A DNA stretch of 64,000 nt, taken from an uncultured Lachnospiraceae bacterium (lineage in GTDB: Bacteria > Bacillota > Clostridia > Lachnospirales > Lachnospiraceae). The translations under genes were made by a program, and so were the position numbers. The first letter of the stretch is position 1, and each line of letters opens with the position of its first letter. Below, one piece after another: positions 24,588 through 33,052 of this stretch. The stretch lies in contig CAJTKU010000004.1 in NCBI GenBank assembly GCA_910577015.1, positions 186,001-250,000 on the forward strand, in the 5' to 3' direction. The notes under the pieces are model-generated. The model had not been told where the DNA came from and made no database searches. It was given only the letters and a program-made list of their open reading frames with translations.

Positions 24588-25922
24588 ATGTCATATGTTG
24601 ATGAAGTATTTGAACTCGTAGTTGCGAAGAATCCTGCGCAGCCGGAGTTCCATCAGGCGGTCAAGGAGGTACTGGAGTCCTTGCGCGTGGTGATTGAGGC
24701 AAACGAAGAGGCATACAGGAAGGACGCGCTGCTGGAAAGGCTGTGCACACCGGAAAGACAGATTCTGTTCCGCGTTCCCTGGGTGGACGACAAGGGACAG
24801 GTGCAGGTAAACAACGGTTTCCGCGTACAGTTTAACAGCGCCATCGGACCTTACAAGGGAGGACTCAGACTGCATCCTTCCGTAAACTTAGGCATTATCA
24901 AATTCCTTGGTTTTGAACAGATTTTTAAAAACTCCCTGACAGGCCTGCCCATTGGCGGCGGCAAGGGCGGTTCCGACTTTGACCCCAAGGGCAAATCCGA
25001 CAGGGAAGTGATGGCATTCTGCCAGAGCTTTATCAATGAACTTTACAGACATATCGGCGCGGATACGGACGTTCCTGCTGGGGATATCGGTACCGGCGCA
25101 AGGGAAATCGGTTATATGTATGGTCAGTATAAGAAGCTGACCGGTGTTTACGAAGGCGTGCTTACCGGAAAAGGACTTACATACGGCGGCTCACTGGCAA
25201 GGACGGAAGCTACCGGCTACGGTCTGCTGTATCTGACGGCAGAAATGTTAAAATGCAACGGCAAGGATATTGCAGGCAAGACGGTTGTTATTTCCGGTTC
25301 CGGCAATGTTGCCATTTATGCAACCCAGAAGGCGCAGCAGCTTGGCGCTAAGGTTGTCACTGTTTCCGATTCTACCGGATGGGTATATGACCCGGAAGGC
25401 ATCGATGTTGCCCTGTTAAAGGAAGTAAAAGAAGTTAAGCGTGCAAGGCTGACTGAGTATGCGGCAGCAAGACCCAGCGCACAGTACCATGAGGGCAGGG
25501 GCGTATGGACCGTGAAATGTGATATTGCGCTGCCTTGCGCAACCCAGAACGAACTGGATTTGGAGGATGCAAAGGCGCTGGTTGCAAACGGTTGCTTTGC
25601 AGTGGCAGAAGGCGCCAACATGCCTACCACTCTGGAAGCTACCGAATACCTTCAGGAAAACGGCGTCCTGTTCTGCCCCGGCAAGGCTGCCAATGCAGGC
25701 GGCGTAGCTACCTCCGCACTGGAAATGAGCCAGAACAGCGAGCGCTTAAGTTGGACCTTTGAAGAGGTGGACAGCAAGCTGCAGGGCATTATGGTTAATA
25801 TTTTCCACAACCTTGACGATGCGGCAAAGAAGTACGGCATGGAAGGCAACTATGTTGCAGGCGCAAATATTGCAGGCTTCTTAAAGGTTGCAGAGGCTAT
25901 GACGGCGCAGGGAGTAGTTTAG
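24588..25922 (+). CDS. gdhA: NADP-type glutamate dehydrogenase
   Basis: 444 residues from ATG 24588 behind GAAGGAGG. GdhA interconverts 2-oxoglutarate plus ammonia and glutamate. The signatures are all here: GPYKGGLRLHPSVN, LPIGGGKGGSDFDPKG with the catalytic Lys, DVPAGDIGTGAREIG, the nucleotide fold VVISGSGNVAIYA and the late CPGKAANAGGVATSALEMSQN. Length and motifs fit the hexameric clade with NADP preference, a major nitrogen-assimilation enzyme and abundant protein in gut clostridia. Strong promoter, dedicated terminator, and a structured repeat directly after the stop. Confidence 0.96.
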   Translation: MSYVDEVFELVVAKNPAQPEFHQAVKEVLESLRVVIEANEEAYRKDALLERLCTPERQILFRVPWVDDKGQVQVNNGFRVQFNSAIGPYKGGLRLHPSVNLGIIKFLGFEQIFKNSLTGLPIGGGKGGSDFDPKGKSDREVMAFCQSFINELYRHIGADTDVPAGDIGTGAREIGYMYGQYKKLTGVYEGVLTGKGLTYGGSLARTEATGYGLLYLTAEMLKCNGKDIAGKTVVISGSGNVAIYATQKAQQLGAKVVTVSDSTGWVYDPEGIDVALLKEVKEVKRARLTEYAAARPSAQYHEGRGVWTVKCDIALPCATQNELDLEDAKALVANGCFAVAEGANMPTTLEATEYLQENGVLFCPGKAANAGGVATSALEMSQNSERLSWTFEEVDSKLQGIMVNIFHNLDDAAKKYGMEGNYVAGANIAGFLKVAEAMTAQGVV

Positions 25923-26030
25923 CGTGGAAAGAAGTTCTAATTGCCTTTGGCAATTTCCGCTCACAGCAGAGGCTGTTTCGCGGAGAACTTCTAAGTTCCA
26001 CGCCGGAAAATGCCTGAAATACGGCATTTT
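25923..26030 (+). repeat. Structured repeat element, copy 1 (after gdhA stop)
   Basis: This begins at the base after the gdhA stop. Outer stem: CGTGGAA (25923-25929) plus GAAGTTCT (25931-25938) with AGAACTTC (25984-25991) plus TTCCACG (25996-26002). Inside are two hairpins, TTGCC/GGCAA (25941-25953) and CCGC..ACAGC/GCTGT..GCGG (25957-25983), making a three-way junction. A fourth hairpin follows (26007-26014 with 26023-26030). Copy 2 at 27698 has the same layout with compensatory changes. Together with the partial copy and terminator it fills the 345-base gap after gdhA. Confidence 0.82.
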
Positions 26031-26042
26031 CATCAGCCAATG

Positions 26043-26103
26043 GGCGTTTCGCTAAGAAATACTAAGTTTCACACGGGAGAATGCCCCCAAATGGGGCATT
26101 CTC
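26043..26103 (+). repeat. Structured repeat element, degenerate partial copy
   Basis: The right half of copy 1 recurs with changes: GGCGTTTCGC (26043), ACTAAGTTTCACACGG, then an 11-bp hairpin GAGAATGCCCC/GGGGCATTCTC (26077-26103) like the fourth hairpin of the other copies. The left half is missing or too diverged to see. Confidence 0.6.
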
Positions 26104-26117
26104 GGATAACGGATAAT

Positions 26118-26160
26118 AAAGAAAGGTTCCGGAAATGATGAATTTCCGGAACCTTTCTTT
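26118..26160. terminator. Strong 19-bp terminator hairpin after gdhA
   Basis: Perfect stem 26118-26136 with 26142-26160 (AAAGAAAGGTTCCGGAAAT and its complement) around GATGA; A-rich and T-rich ends make it usable in either direction. It ends the gdhA unit about 200 bases after the stop. Confidence 0.88.
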
Positions 26161-26183
26161 ATGTATTGAATTGTAAATAGATA

Positions 26184-26212
26184 TTGTATTGGAATTTTAA
26201 ATTGCGTATAAT
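26184..26212 (+). promoter_or_regulatory. Promoter of the membrane protein gene at 26268
   Basis: TTGTAT (26184-26189), 17 bases, TATAAT (26207-26212). It overlaps the first codons of the longest open frame (from 26184), which supports the downstream TTG start at 26268. Confidence 0.7.
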
Positions 26213-26267
26213 AAACTATACATGTTATGGAGTATCAGGGGATACAGAGCAGGAGGATAAAATACCG

Positions 26268-27701
26268 TTGGAAGACAAAAAGAAAAAAAGGATTAAAATA
26301 ACCGGCAGCATCTGGGGCGGGGCATTTTTTTTGACGCTGGTTTATTATATTGTCAAGATTACCCTGCCTGAGGGCGTGGAGTACAGGGTGTGGCTTCAAA
26401 AAACAGGAGCGGTGTGGAACTTTTTGGTAATGCCGGTGGCTTTTCTGGTGTTTCTTGTGTGCCTGATACAGAACAGTGAAAAATTAAGCATCACGCTCCG
26501 GGGGATTTTTTCAGGGCTTGCGGCGGGATTTTTTACCCTTTATTTCCTTATTGCAGCAGGCACTGTGGCAGTATTCGGGCTGAGCCTGGGTTCGGAGTGG
26601 CAGTTTGCGGACGGCATTATCGAGACTTGTACGGAATATATGCAGTCTGTTCCGTCCTTCAGCACTTATTATGAGGACTTGGGACCATTCTTAAAAAAAG
26701 AATATAAACCGTTGTCAGATATTCTTCTGCTGACCCTGAAAAAGAAATACGGTGAAAAATTTGCTCTGGCGGGAGAGTGGGAAGAAGGGCGCATTTATCA
26801 GGTATATCCGGTATCATCCCCGGAAACGATTTTTTGTGCGGAGGAAATGTTCGGGTATTTTTCGGATGATTACAAAATCATGAGGGCGAAACGCCTGATG
26901 GAAGAAAAAGCGGCAGAAATCTGTCCGGGCAGGGTTCTTTATGCGTCCGATAAAGAGAATTACAGTCCGGCGACGCTGGCTAAAGAAATTACCGTGGAAT
27001 GTAACGGCGTGGGGGACGCACGAAAATGTGCGGAGGATATTGCCGCCATGATTGCATATGTGCTGGAGGATGATTTTTTCGGGAAGCGGGACAGAAGCGT
27101 AAAGCTTGCGGTGAAATGTGTGGATGAAGACGGGGAAAGCGGCGTCGCATACTTTCGTTTTGGAAACCATGAAGACGGCATGACAATATATCGGTATGCC
27201 ACGGACTATTATACGGACGCGTCTCTTGTGTATAAGGAACTGCTCTATCAGTTTGATGCGCTTGCCGGACAGAAGGAGGAAGATTCTTATGAGGAAACGG
27301 AGCCTTCCGTAAACCATGAAGACTCGTGTTATTTTGTGGAGGGCGCATACAAGGCGCTGTACGGGCAGCTTTTTGAAGGGGAGGGTTATCCCTATGACTG
27401 CCGTTACAATGCAAAAGGTAATTTTTATGCATGGCTGTGCGACGGGGAAGGGGAGCTTGAAAGTACGCAGGGCATTTTTGAATATACGGAAACCGTCGTG
27501 TATGACAGGGAATCAAAAAACGGGAAATGCCACTTGTTTGTGTATTACAGGACGTATTATCGGGACGGTGCGGAGTTTACCACGGACATCCTTGATATGT
27601 ATGCCGTAGACATGGAAACCGGGCAGGTATATATTTCCGGCCGTCATGCATGGGAAGACGTGGGAAGCGCGGAATATTGCGAGGCGACGGGCGAACCGTG
27701 A
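26268..27701 (+). CDS. Membrane protein of unknown function
   Basis: About 477 residues from TTG 26268, eleven bases after AGGAGG; the start is the least certain part. A lysine-rich N-terminus is followed by three hydrophobic segments (about residues 14-33, 48-66 and 78-106), then a large soluble domain of about 360 residues that is acidic and rich in Tyr and Glu. No enzymatic motif is recognised. It is flanked by copies of the structured repeat: one upstream after gdhA and one overlapping its own stop. Own promoter, probably monocistronic. Confidence 0.75.
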   Translation: MEDKKKKRIKITGSIWGGAFFLTLVYYIVKITLPEGVEYRVWLQKTGAVWNFLVMPVAFLVFLVCLIQNSEKLSITLRGIFSGLAAGFFTLYFLIAAGTVAVFGLSLGSEWQFADGIIETCTEYMQSVPSFSTYYEDLGPFLKKEYKPLSDILLLTLKKKYGEKFALAGEWEEGRIYQVYPVSSPETIFCAEEMFGYFSDDYKIMRAKRLMEEKAAEICPGRVLYASDKENYSPATLAKEITVECNGVGDARKCAEDIAAMIAYVLEDDFFGKRDRSVKLAVKCVDEDGESGVAYFRFGNHEDGMTIYRYATDYYTDASLVYKELLYQFDALAGQKEEDSYEETEPSVNHEDSCYFVEGAYKALYGQLFEGEGYPYDCRYNAKGNFYAWLCDGEGELESTQGIFEYTETVVYDRESKNGKCHLFVYYRTYYRDGAEFTTDILDMYAVDMETGQVYISGRHAWEDVGSAEYCEATGEP

Positions 27702-27802
27702 AAAGAAGTTCTAGCTGCCTTTGGCAGTTTTTCGCTCACAGCAAAGGCTGTTTCGCGAAGAACTTCTTTTTACGGCGGAGAATGCCAAACGGCATTCTCC
27801 GC
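27698..27802 (+). repeat. Structured repeat element, copy 2 (at the stop of the preceding gene)
   Basis: This starts at the stop codon TGA 27699-27701. A 15-bp outer stem pairs 27698-27712 with 27759-27773 (one G-U). Inner hairpins are CTGCC/GGCAG (27715-27727) and TCGC..ACAGC/GCTGT..GCGA (27732-27758), then a 12-bp hairpin GCGGAGAATGCC/GGCATTCTCCGC (27775-27802). Compared with copy 1, T-A becomes C-G, C-G becomes T-A, and A-T becomes G-C at matching paired positions. Confidence 0.82.
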
Positions 27803-27832
27803 ACAGACAGGATGTTTTTGGAGGTTGGGAGT

Positions 27833-28567
27833 ATGGAATCACAGGGGCAGGAAAAGGTAAGGATTAATAAATATCTGGCGGCAAACGGTATCTGTTCCCG
27901 CAGGGAGGCGGACAGGCTGATTGAGCAGGGGAAGGTAACCATCAACGGCAGGACTGCCGTCATGGGCGATAAGGCGGGCAGGACGGATATCATAACGGTA
28001 TGCGGCAAAAAAACAGGAGGAGAAAATAAGAAAGCAGTGCTGGCTTTTTATAAGCCGAAGGGCGTGGTGTGTACGGAGAAGGACAGGCATGCGGAAAAAA
28101 TCATCACGGATATGGTAAACTATCCAATCCGGGTGACCTATGCCGGAAGGCTGGACAAGGATTCCGAGGGGCTGCTTTTACTTACAAACGACGGGGATTT
28201 GATTCAGGCAATGATGAAAGGCTCCGGCAGCCATGAGAAAGAATATATCGTAAAGACGGACAAAGAAATAAAACCGGATTTTCTGGATAAAATGGAGCGC
28301 GGCGTTTATCTGAAAGAGCTGGATATCACCACAAAGCCCTGCAAAACGGAGCAGATTGGGAAGTTTACCTTCCGAATAATATTGACCCAAGGAGTCAATA
28401 GACAGATTCGCAGGATGTGCAGCGTATTCGGATATGAGGCAAGGGCAATCAAAAGAATCCGGGTGATGAATATCACCCTTGATAATTTACAGGAGGGAAA
28501 ATTCCGGGAATTGACAAAAGAAGAAACGGCAATGTTATATCATATGTGCGGATTAAAAGAAGAGTGA
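27833..28567 (+). CDS. rluF: 23S rRNA pseudouridine synthase, RluF-like
   Basis: 244 residues from ATG 27833 behind GGAGG; the longer frame from 27650 runs through the repeat element and the previous gene and is rejected. An S4 domain (VRINKYLAANGICSRREADRLIE) precedes the synthase domain with the catalytic aspartate in AGRLD108KDSEGLLLLTNDG and the RluF-type HEKEYIVKTDKEI and LTQGVNRQIRRMCSVFGY. It isomerises a uridine in 23S rRNA (position 2604 in the E. coli enzyme). It precedes ligA by 13 bases. Confidence 0.9.
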   Translation: MESQGQEKVRINKYLAANGICSRREADRLIEQGKVTINGRTAVMGDKAGRTDIITVCGKKTGGENKKAVLAFYKPKGVVCTEKDRHAEKIITDMVNYPIRVTYAGRLDKDSEGLLLLTNDGDLIQAMMKGSGSHEKEYIVKTDKEIKPDFLDKMERGVYLKELDITTKPCKTEQIGKFTFRIILTQGVNRQIRRMCSVFGYEARAIKRIRVMNITLDNLQEGKFRELTKEETAMLYHMCGLKEE

Positions 28568-28580
28568 AGGAGCAGTAGGC

Positions 28581-30545
28581 ATGGAATCCAAAAAATTAGA
28601 CAGGATGAAGGAACTGGTTGCAAAGCTAAAGGAAGCGTCCCGGGCATATTATGCGCAGGACCGCGAAATCATGAGCAATTTTGAATATGATAAACTCTAC
28701 GATGAGCTTGTCGCCATAGAGGAAGAGACAGGCATTGTGCTGTCTGACAGCCCCACTGTCAACGTGGGATATGAGTCTGTGGACGAACTGCCCAAGGAAA
28801 GGCATGACAGCCCCATGCTGTCTTTGGGAAAGACGAAGAGCAGGGAAGAATTGCGGGACTGGCTGCAAGGAAAACCTGCACTTTTAAGCTGGAAACTGGA
28901 CGGACTGACGGTGGTACTCACATATCGTGCAGGAAAACTTGCAAAAGCGGTCACCCGTGGAAACGGGGAAACCGGGGAGATAGTGACCAACAATGCCCGG
29001 ACTTTTGCGAATCTTCCGTTATCCATACCTTTTCGGGGAGAGTTGGTTTTGCGGGGAGAAGCCATTATTACGTATTCTGACTTTGAGAAAATAAACGCCC
29101 GGATACCGGAAGCGGAGGCAAAATACAAAAATCCGAGAAACCTGTGCAGTGGTTCCGTCAGGCAGCTTAACAATGAAGTCACGGCAGAAAGAAATGTACG
29201 GTTCTATGCATTTTCCCTTGTGAAGGCAGAGGGCGCAGACTTTGAAAACTCCCGGAAAAAGCAGTTTGATTTCTTGGGCATACAGGGATTTGAAGTGGTG
29301 GAACATGTTCTGGTAACGCCCGATACGATTATGGATGCGGTTGCCGGTTTTGAAAAGAAGATAGAGGGTTATGACATACCGTCCGACGGTCTGGTACTCA
29401 CCTATGAAGATATTGCTTATGGGCAGTCTTTGGGAAGAACGGCCAAATTCCCCAGGGATGCCATTGCGTTTAAATGGGCGGACGAACTGCGTGAAACGAC
29501 GCTTACGGAGATGGAGTGGAGTCCGAGCCGTACGGGGCTAATCAACCCGGTTGCCATTTTTGAGCCGGTGGAACTGGAGGGTACGACCGTGAGCAGGGCA
29601 TCCGTTCATAACCTCAGCATTTTGAAGGGCCTGAAGCTTGGCATTGGGGACAGGATAACGGTTTATAAGGCCAATATGATTATTCCCCAGATAGCGGAGA
29701 ACCTGACAGGCTCCGGCAACGTAAAAATTCCCGCAACATGCCCTGCCTGTGGCGGCAGGACGGAGATAAGAAGCATGAATGATACGGAGAGCCTGTACTG
29801 TATCAATCCGGAATGCGCGGCAAAAAAAATCAAATCCTTCACTTTGTTTGTCAGCAGGGACGCCATGAACATAGAAGGGATGTCCGAAGCCACGCTGGAA
29901 AAGTTTATTGCAAAGGGCTTTATCCATGAATATGCGGATTTGTTCCACCTGTCAGCGCATAAGGATGAAATTGTGGAGATGGAAGGCTTTGGGGAAAAGT
30001 CCTATGCAAACTTGATGGAAAGCATAGAAAAAGCAAGGAAAACCACGCTTCCCAAAGTAATTTACAGCCTCGGCATCGCCAATATCGGTCTGGTAAATGC
30101 AAAAATGCTGTGCCGCCGGTATGATGATAAGCTGGAGGAGTTACTGTCTGCGGACGTAGAAGAACTGAGTGCAATTGACGGAGTGGGAGAGGTGATTGCC
30201 ACTGCTTTTGTGGAGTATATGAAAAAAGAAGAAAACAGGGACAGACTAGACGCGCTATTGGCGCAGCTGGAGATAGAAAAGCCCGAGGCACAGGAGGGAA
30301 GCCGTAACCTGGAGGGCATGTCTTTTGTCGTGACGGGCAGCTTAAACCACTATGCCAGCCGGAACGAATTGAAGGAGGAAATAGAAAAGCGCGGCGGCAA
30401 AGTGACCGGCAGCGTGACGGGAAAGACGGTCTGTCTGATAAACAATGACTTTGCGTCCTCTTCCTCCAAAAATAAGAAAGCAAAGGAATTAAATGTTCCG
30501 GTTTTATCGGAGGAAGATTTTATACAAAGGTATTTGCAGGAGTAA
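28581..30545 (+). CDS. ligA: NAD-dependent DNA ligase
   Basis: 654 residues, close to the usual 660-670. It seals nicks using NAD. Domain Ia (YDKLYDELVAIEEETG) is followed by the adenylation domain with K105 in SWKLDGLT, the OB-fold (NPVAIFEPVELEGTTVSRASVHN), a four-Cys zinc finger (CPACGG and CINPEC, about residues 391-413), helix-hairpin-helix repeats (IDGVGEVIATAFVEYM) and a C-terminal BRCT domain (LEGMSFVVTGSL). All parts needed for activity are visible. It follows rluF and is followed after 8 bases by a response regulator. Confidence 0.97.
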   Translation: MESKKLDRMKELVAKLKEASRAYYAQDREIMSNFEYDKLYDELVAIEEETGIVLSDSPTVNVGYESVDELPKERHDSPMLSLGKTKSREELRDWLQGKPALLSWKLDGLTVVLTYRAGKLAKAVTRGNGETGEIVTNNARTFANLPLSIPFRGELVLRGEAIITYSDFEKINARIPEAEAKYKNPRNLCSGSVRQLNNEVTAERNVRFYAFSLVKAEGADFENSRKKQFDFLGIQGFEVVEHVLVTPDTIMDAVAGFEKKIEGYDIPSDGLVLTYEDIAYGQSLGRTAKFPRDAIAFKWADELRETTLTEMEWSPSRTGLINPVAIFEPVELEGTTVSRASVHNLSILKGLKLGIGDRITVYKANMIIPQIAENLTGSGNVKIPATCPACGGRTEIRSMNDTESLYCINPECAAKKIKSFTLFVSRDAMNIEGMSEATLEKFIAKGFIHEYADLFHLSAHKDEIVEMEGFGEKSYANLMESIEKARKTTLPKVIYSLGIANIGLVNAKMLCRRYDDKLEELLSADVEELSAIDGVGEVIATAFVEYMKKEENRDRLDALLAQLEIEKPEAQEGSRNLEGMSFVVTGSLNHYASRNELKEEIEKRGGKVTGSVTGKTVCLINNDFASSSSKNKKAKELNVPVLSEEDFIQRYLQE

Positions 30546-30553
30546 GCTCAGGT

Positions 30554-31219
30554 ATGAAAAGGATTCTCATCATTGACGATGACATGCATATAGGAAACAT
30601 GCTGGAGGAAGCGCTAACGAAAGAGGGCTATGGCGTGATGCGCGCCTATTCCGGGACGGAGGCATTGCTTGTGCTTTCCGGCACGAAGCCGGATTTGATA
30701 CTGCTTGACTTGATGCTGCCGGGGCAAAGCGGCGAGGAGGTGCTTTCCCAGATAAAAGGCATCCCTGTGATTGTGGTAAGCGCCAAAGAGGATATGGATG
30801 GCAAGGTGGACATGCTGCTTAACGGTGCGGTTGATTATGTGACGAAGCCTTTTTATACAAAGGAGCTTTTGGCCCGTATTGCCATACATTTAAGGGATGC
30901 CGTCAGCGCGCCTGCATCTTTCGTTCTGTCATTTGAAGATATCGCGCTCCATATCGACACCCATATTGCGGAGGTCTGCGGTATAAAGGTAAAACTCACA
31001 AAAACAGAATTTGCCATTTTAAAACTGCTCATGCAAAATCCTACGCAGGTTGTGACAAAATCCCTGCTGCTGGAGCATATTGCGGACGAGACGCCGGACT
31101 GCACGGAAAGTTCCCTGAAAATGCATATAAGCAATCTCCGCAGGAAGCTGAGGGAGGTAAAAGACAGGGATTATATAGAGGCAGTCTGGGGGATTGGTTT
31201 TAAAATGAAGTCAAATTAA
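30554..31219 (+). CDS. Response regulator, OmpR/PhoB family
   Basis: 221 residues. The receiver domain has the acidic pair DDD near residue 8, the phospho-acceptor D in LILLDLMLP (about 53), and K in VTKPFYTKEL. The C-terminal winged helix (KLTKTEFAILKLLMQNPTQVVTKSLLLEHI ... SNLRRKL) is of OmpR/PhoB type. It precedes an ABC transporter and a histidine kinase that form its likely circuit. Four direct repeats between it and the ABC genes (31223-31269) are its probable binding site. Confidence 0.94.
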   Translation: MKRILIIDDDMHIGNMLEEALTKEGYGVMRAYSGTEALLVLSGTKPDLILLDLMLPGQSGEEVLSQIKGIPVIVVSAKEDMDGKVDMLLNGAVDYVTKPFYTKELLARIAIHLRDAVSAPASFVLSFEDIALHIDTHIAEVCGIKVKLTKTEFAILKLLMQNPTQVVTKSLLLEHIADETPDCTESSLKMHISNLRRKLREVKDRDYIEAVWGIGFKMKSN

Positions 31220-31222
31220 ATA

Positions 31223-31278
31223 TTTACCGTTTCTTTACGGTTTCCTTTACCGTTTTCTTTACCTTTTACGGTTAGAAT
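31223..31278 (+). promoter_or_regulatory. Direct-repeat operator and promoter of the ABC/kinase genes
   Basis: TTTAC(C/G)-starting units recur at 31223, 31234, 31246 and 31258 (11-12 bp apart, one helix turn), covering the -35 area of a TAGAAT -10 at 31273-31278. No standard -35 is seen, as expected of a promoter activated by an OmpR/PhoB-type regulator bound in tandem. Confidence 0.65.
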
Positions 31279-31307
31279 GGCGGTATCACGTAAAGGAGGT
31301 TGATAAT

Positions 31308-32222
31308 ATGGAATATGTTCTGAGGACAAACGCTTTGTGCAAACAATATAAAAGTTTCAAAGCGTTAAACGGATTGTCCATGAATGTTCCCAAAGGAGCC
31401 ATTTACGGCTTTGTCGGGAAAAACGGCGCCGGAAAGACAACGCTTATCCGGCTGATTTGCGGATTGCAGAAGCCTGCGTCCGGCGGGTACGAACTGTATG
31501 GAAGGAAAAATACGGACAAGAAAATTGCCGAATCCCGCAGGAGAATGGGGGCTGTTGTGGAAACGCCCTCCATTTACCTTGATATGACGGCTCAGGATAA
31601 CTTAAAGCAGCAATACCGTATCCTGGGGCTCCCGTCTTTTGAGGGGCTGACGGATATTTTAAAACTGGTGGGACTTGAGGATACCGGCAAAAAGAAAGCG
31701 AAAAATTTTTCCCTTGGTATGCGCCAGAGGCTGGGCATTGCCATAGCGCTTGTGGGTGACCCGGATTTTCTGGTGCTGGATGAGCCTGTTAACGGCCTTG
31801 ACCCGCAGGGCATTATTGAGATACGGGAACTGATATTAAAGCTAAACCGCGAAAAGCAGGTCACGATTTTGATTTCAAGCCATATCCTTGACGAATTGTC
31901 CAGACTGGCAACACATTACGGTTTTATTGACAGGGGAGAAATGGTGAAGGAAATCAGCGCAAAGGATTTGGACGCTGCCTGCCGTAAATGCATCCGCATG
32001 GAAGTGACAAATATACAAACGCTTTCCCGTGTGTTGGACGGGATGAAGATAGAGTATCATATTATCTCCGACAGTACTGCCGATGTGTATGCAAAGATAG
32101 GCGTTTCCAAGTTGGCGCTTGCCCTGGCAGAAGAGGACTGCGAGGTGGTTTCCATGCAGGAAAGGGATGAAAGTCTGGAAAGCTATTATGTCAGTCTGTT
32201 AGGAGGGAAAAGCAATGAGTAA
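31308..32222 (+). CDS. ABC transporter ATP-binding protein
   Basis: 304 residues. Walker A GKNGAGKTT (about residue 38), ABC signature FSLGMRQRLGIA, Walker B FLVLDEPVNGLDPQG and the switch histidine (ISSHILDEL) are intact. The C-terminal 80 residues form the accessory domain common in drug/bacteriocin-type exporters (BcrA/LanF group). It overlaps the permease gene by 8 bases. With the adjacent response regulator and kinase it resembles peptide-antibiotic sensing and resistance modules; the substrate is not shown. Confidence 0.9.
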   Translation: MEYVLRTNALCKQYKSFKALNGLSMNVPKGAIYGFVGKNGAGKTTLIRLICGLQKPASGGYELYGRKNTDKKIAESRRRMGAVVETPSIYLDMTAQDNLKQQYRILGLPSFEGLTDILKLVGLEDTGKKKAKNFSLGMRQRLGIAIALVGDPDFLVLDEPVNGLDPQGIIEIRELILKLNREKQVTILISSHILDELSRLATHYGFIDRGEMVKEISAKDLDAACRKCIRMEVTNIQTLSRVLDGMKIEYHIISDSTADVYAKIGVSKLALALAEEDCEVVSMQERDESLESYYVSLLGGKSNE

Positions 32223-33042
32223 ATTACTATATGCGAATATGATGCGTCTGAAAAAGACGGGTTCTTTCTGGGTGGGATTTCTCATTATGCTTGCGTCGGG
32301 AGTCCTTATTCCCGTGATACGGTATACGGATATGAAGAAATCAGGTTACATTGCTATATTGGACAACGGTTTTTTCGGATGCGCCCTGTTTATCGGCATT
32401 GTTATGGCAGTGTTTTGCAGTCTGTTTATCGGAACGGAATACAGCGACGGCACAATCAGGAATAAAATTGTTGTCGGACAAAAACGTTTTGCCATTTATC
32501 TGTCAAACGGAATTACTTCCGCCGCTGTGGGACTGCTTATGTGCGCGGCATTTTTTCTGCCTTTTCTTGTCATAGGAATACCGCTGCTTGGTTTTTTTGC
32601 GGCTGACTTAAAGCTGGTCTTGTGGACAGTTTTGACGGTGTTCCTTCTGGCGATTGCTTTTTCATCTGTTTTTACATTGATTGCAATGTTATGCCAGAAC
32701 AAAGCGATAGTCGCCGTTATCTGCATCCTTTTGGCATTTGGCTGCCTTATGACGGGAAGCATTTTAAAAAGAATTCTGGATGCGCCGAAAACCGTTCCCA
32801 GCTACACGATGGGGGAAGACAAGGAGCCGATTCTTACAGAAGAACCCAATCCTAAATATCTGGAAGGGACAAAACGGGAGATTGTACAGACCTTTTATGA
32901 TATTATTCCCGGCGGACAGGCAATCCAGTGCGCTTCCATGGAAATGGTAAACCTGCCCGTACTGCCTGTTTATTCCGTTATCATTACAGGCGTTGCAACT
33001 GTTACGGGCGTATTGGTTTTCCGGAAAAAAGACTTGAAATAA
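32215..33042 (+). CDS. ABC transporter permease (ABC-2 type)
   Basis: 275 residues with about six membrane spans: one near residues 17-34, several between 60 and 180 (for example FALFIGIVMAVFCSLF and IAFSSVFTLIAMLCQNKAIVAV), an outside loop of about 60 residues, and a final span ending in VFRKKDLK. This fits the BcrB/LanE/G group of permeases that pair with the preceding ATPase. The start overlaps the ATPase gene, indicating tight co-expression. Confidence 0.86.
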   Translation: MSKLLYANMMRLKKTGSFWVGFLIMLASGVLIPVIRYTDMKKSGYIAILDNGFFGCALFIGIVMAVFCSLFIGTEYSDGTIRNKIVVGQKRFAIYLSNGITSAAVGLLMCAAFFLPFLVIGIPLLGFFAADLKLVLWTVLTVFLLAIAFSSVFTLIAMLCQNKAIVAVICILLAFGCLMTGSILKRILDAPKTVPSYTMGEDKEPILTEEPNPKYLEGTKREIVQTFYDIIPGGQAIQCASMEMVNLPVLPVYSVIITGVATVTGVLVFRKKDLK

Positions 33043-33052
33043 AGGAGCTGTT

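Noticed and set aside
27650..27832. Longer start for the RluF-like gene
   Set aside because: It would run through the end of the previous gene and the structured repeat; GGAGG and the S4 domain support ATG 27833.
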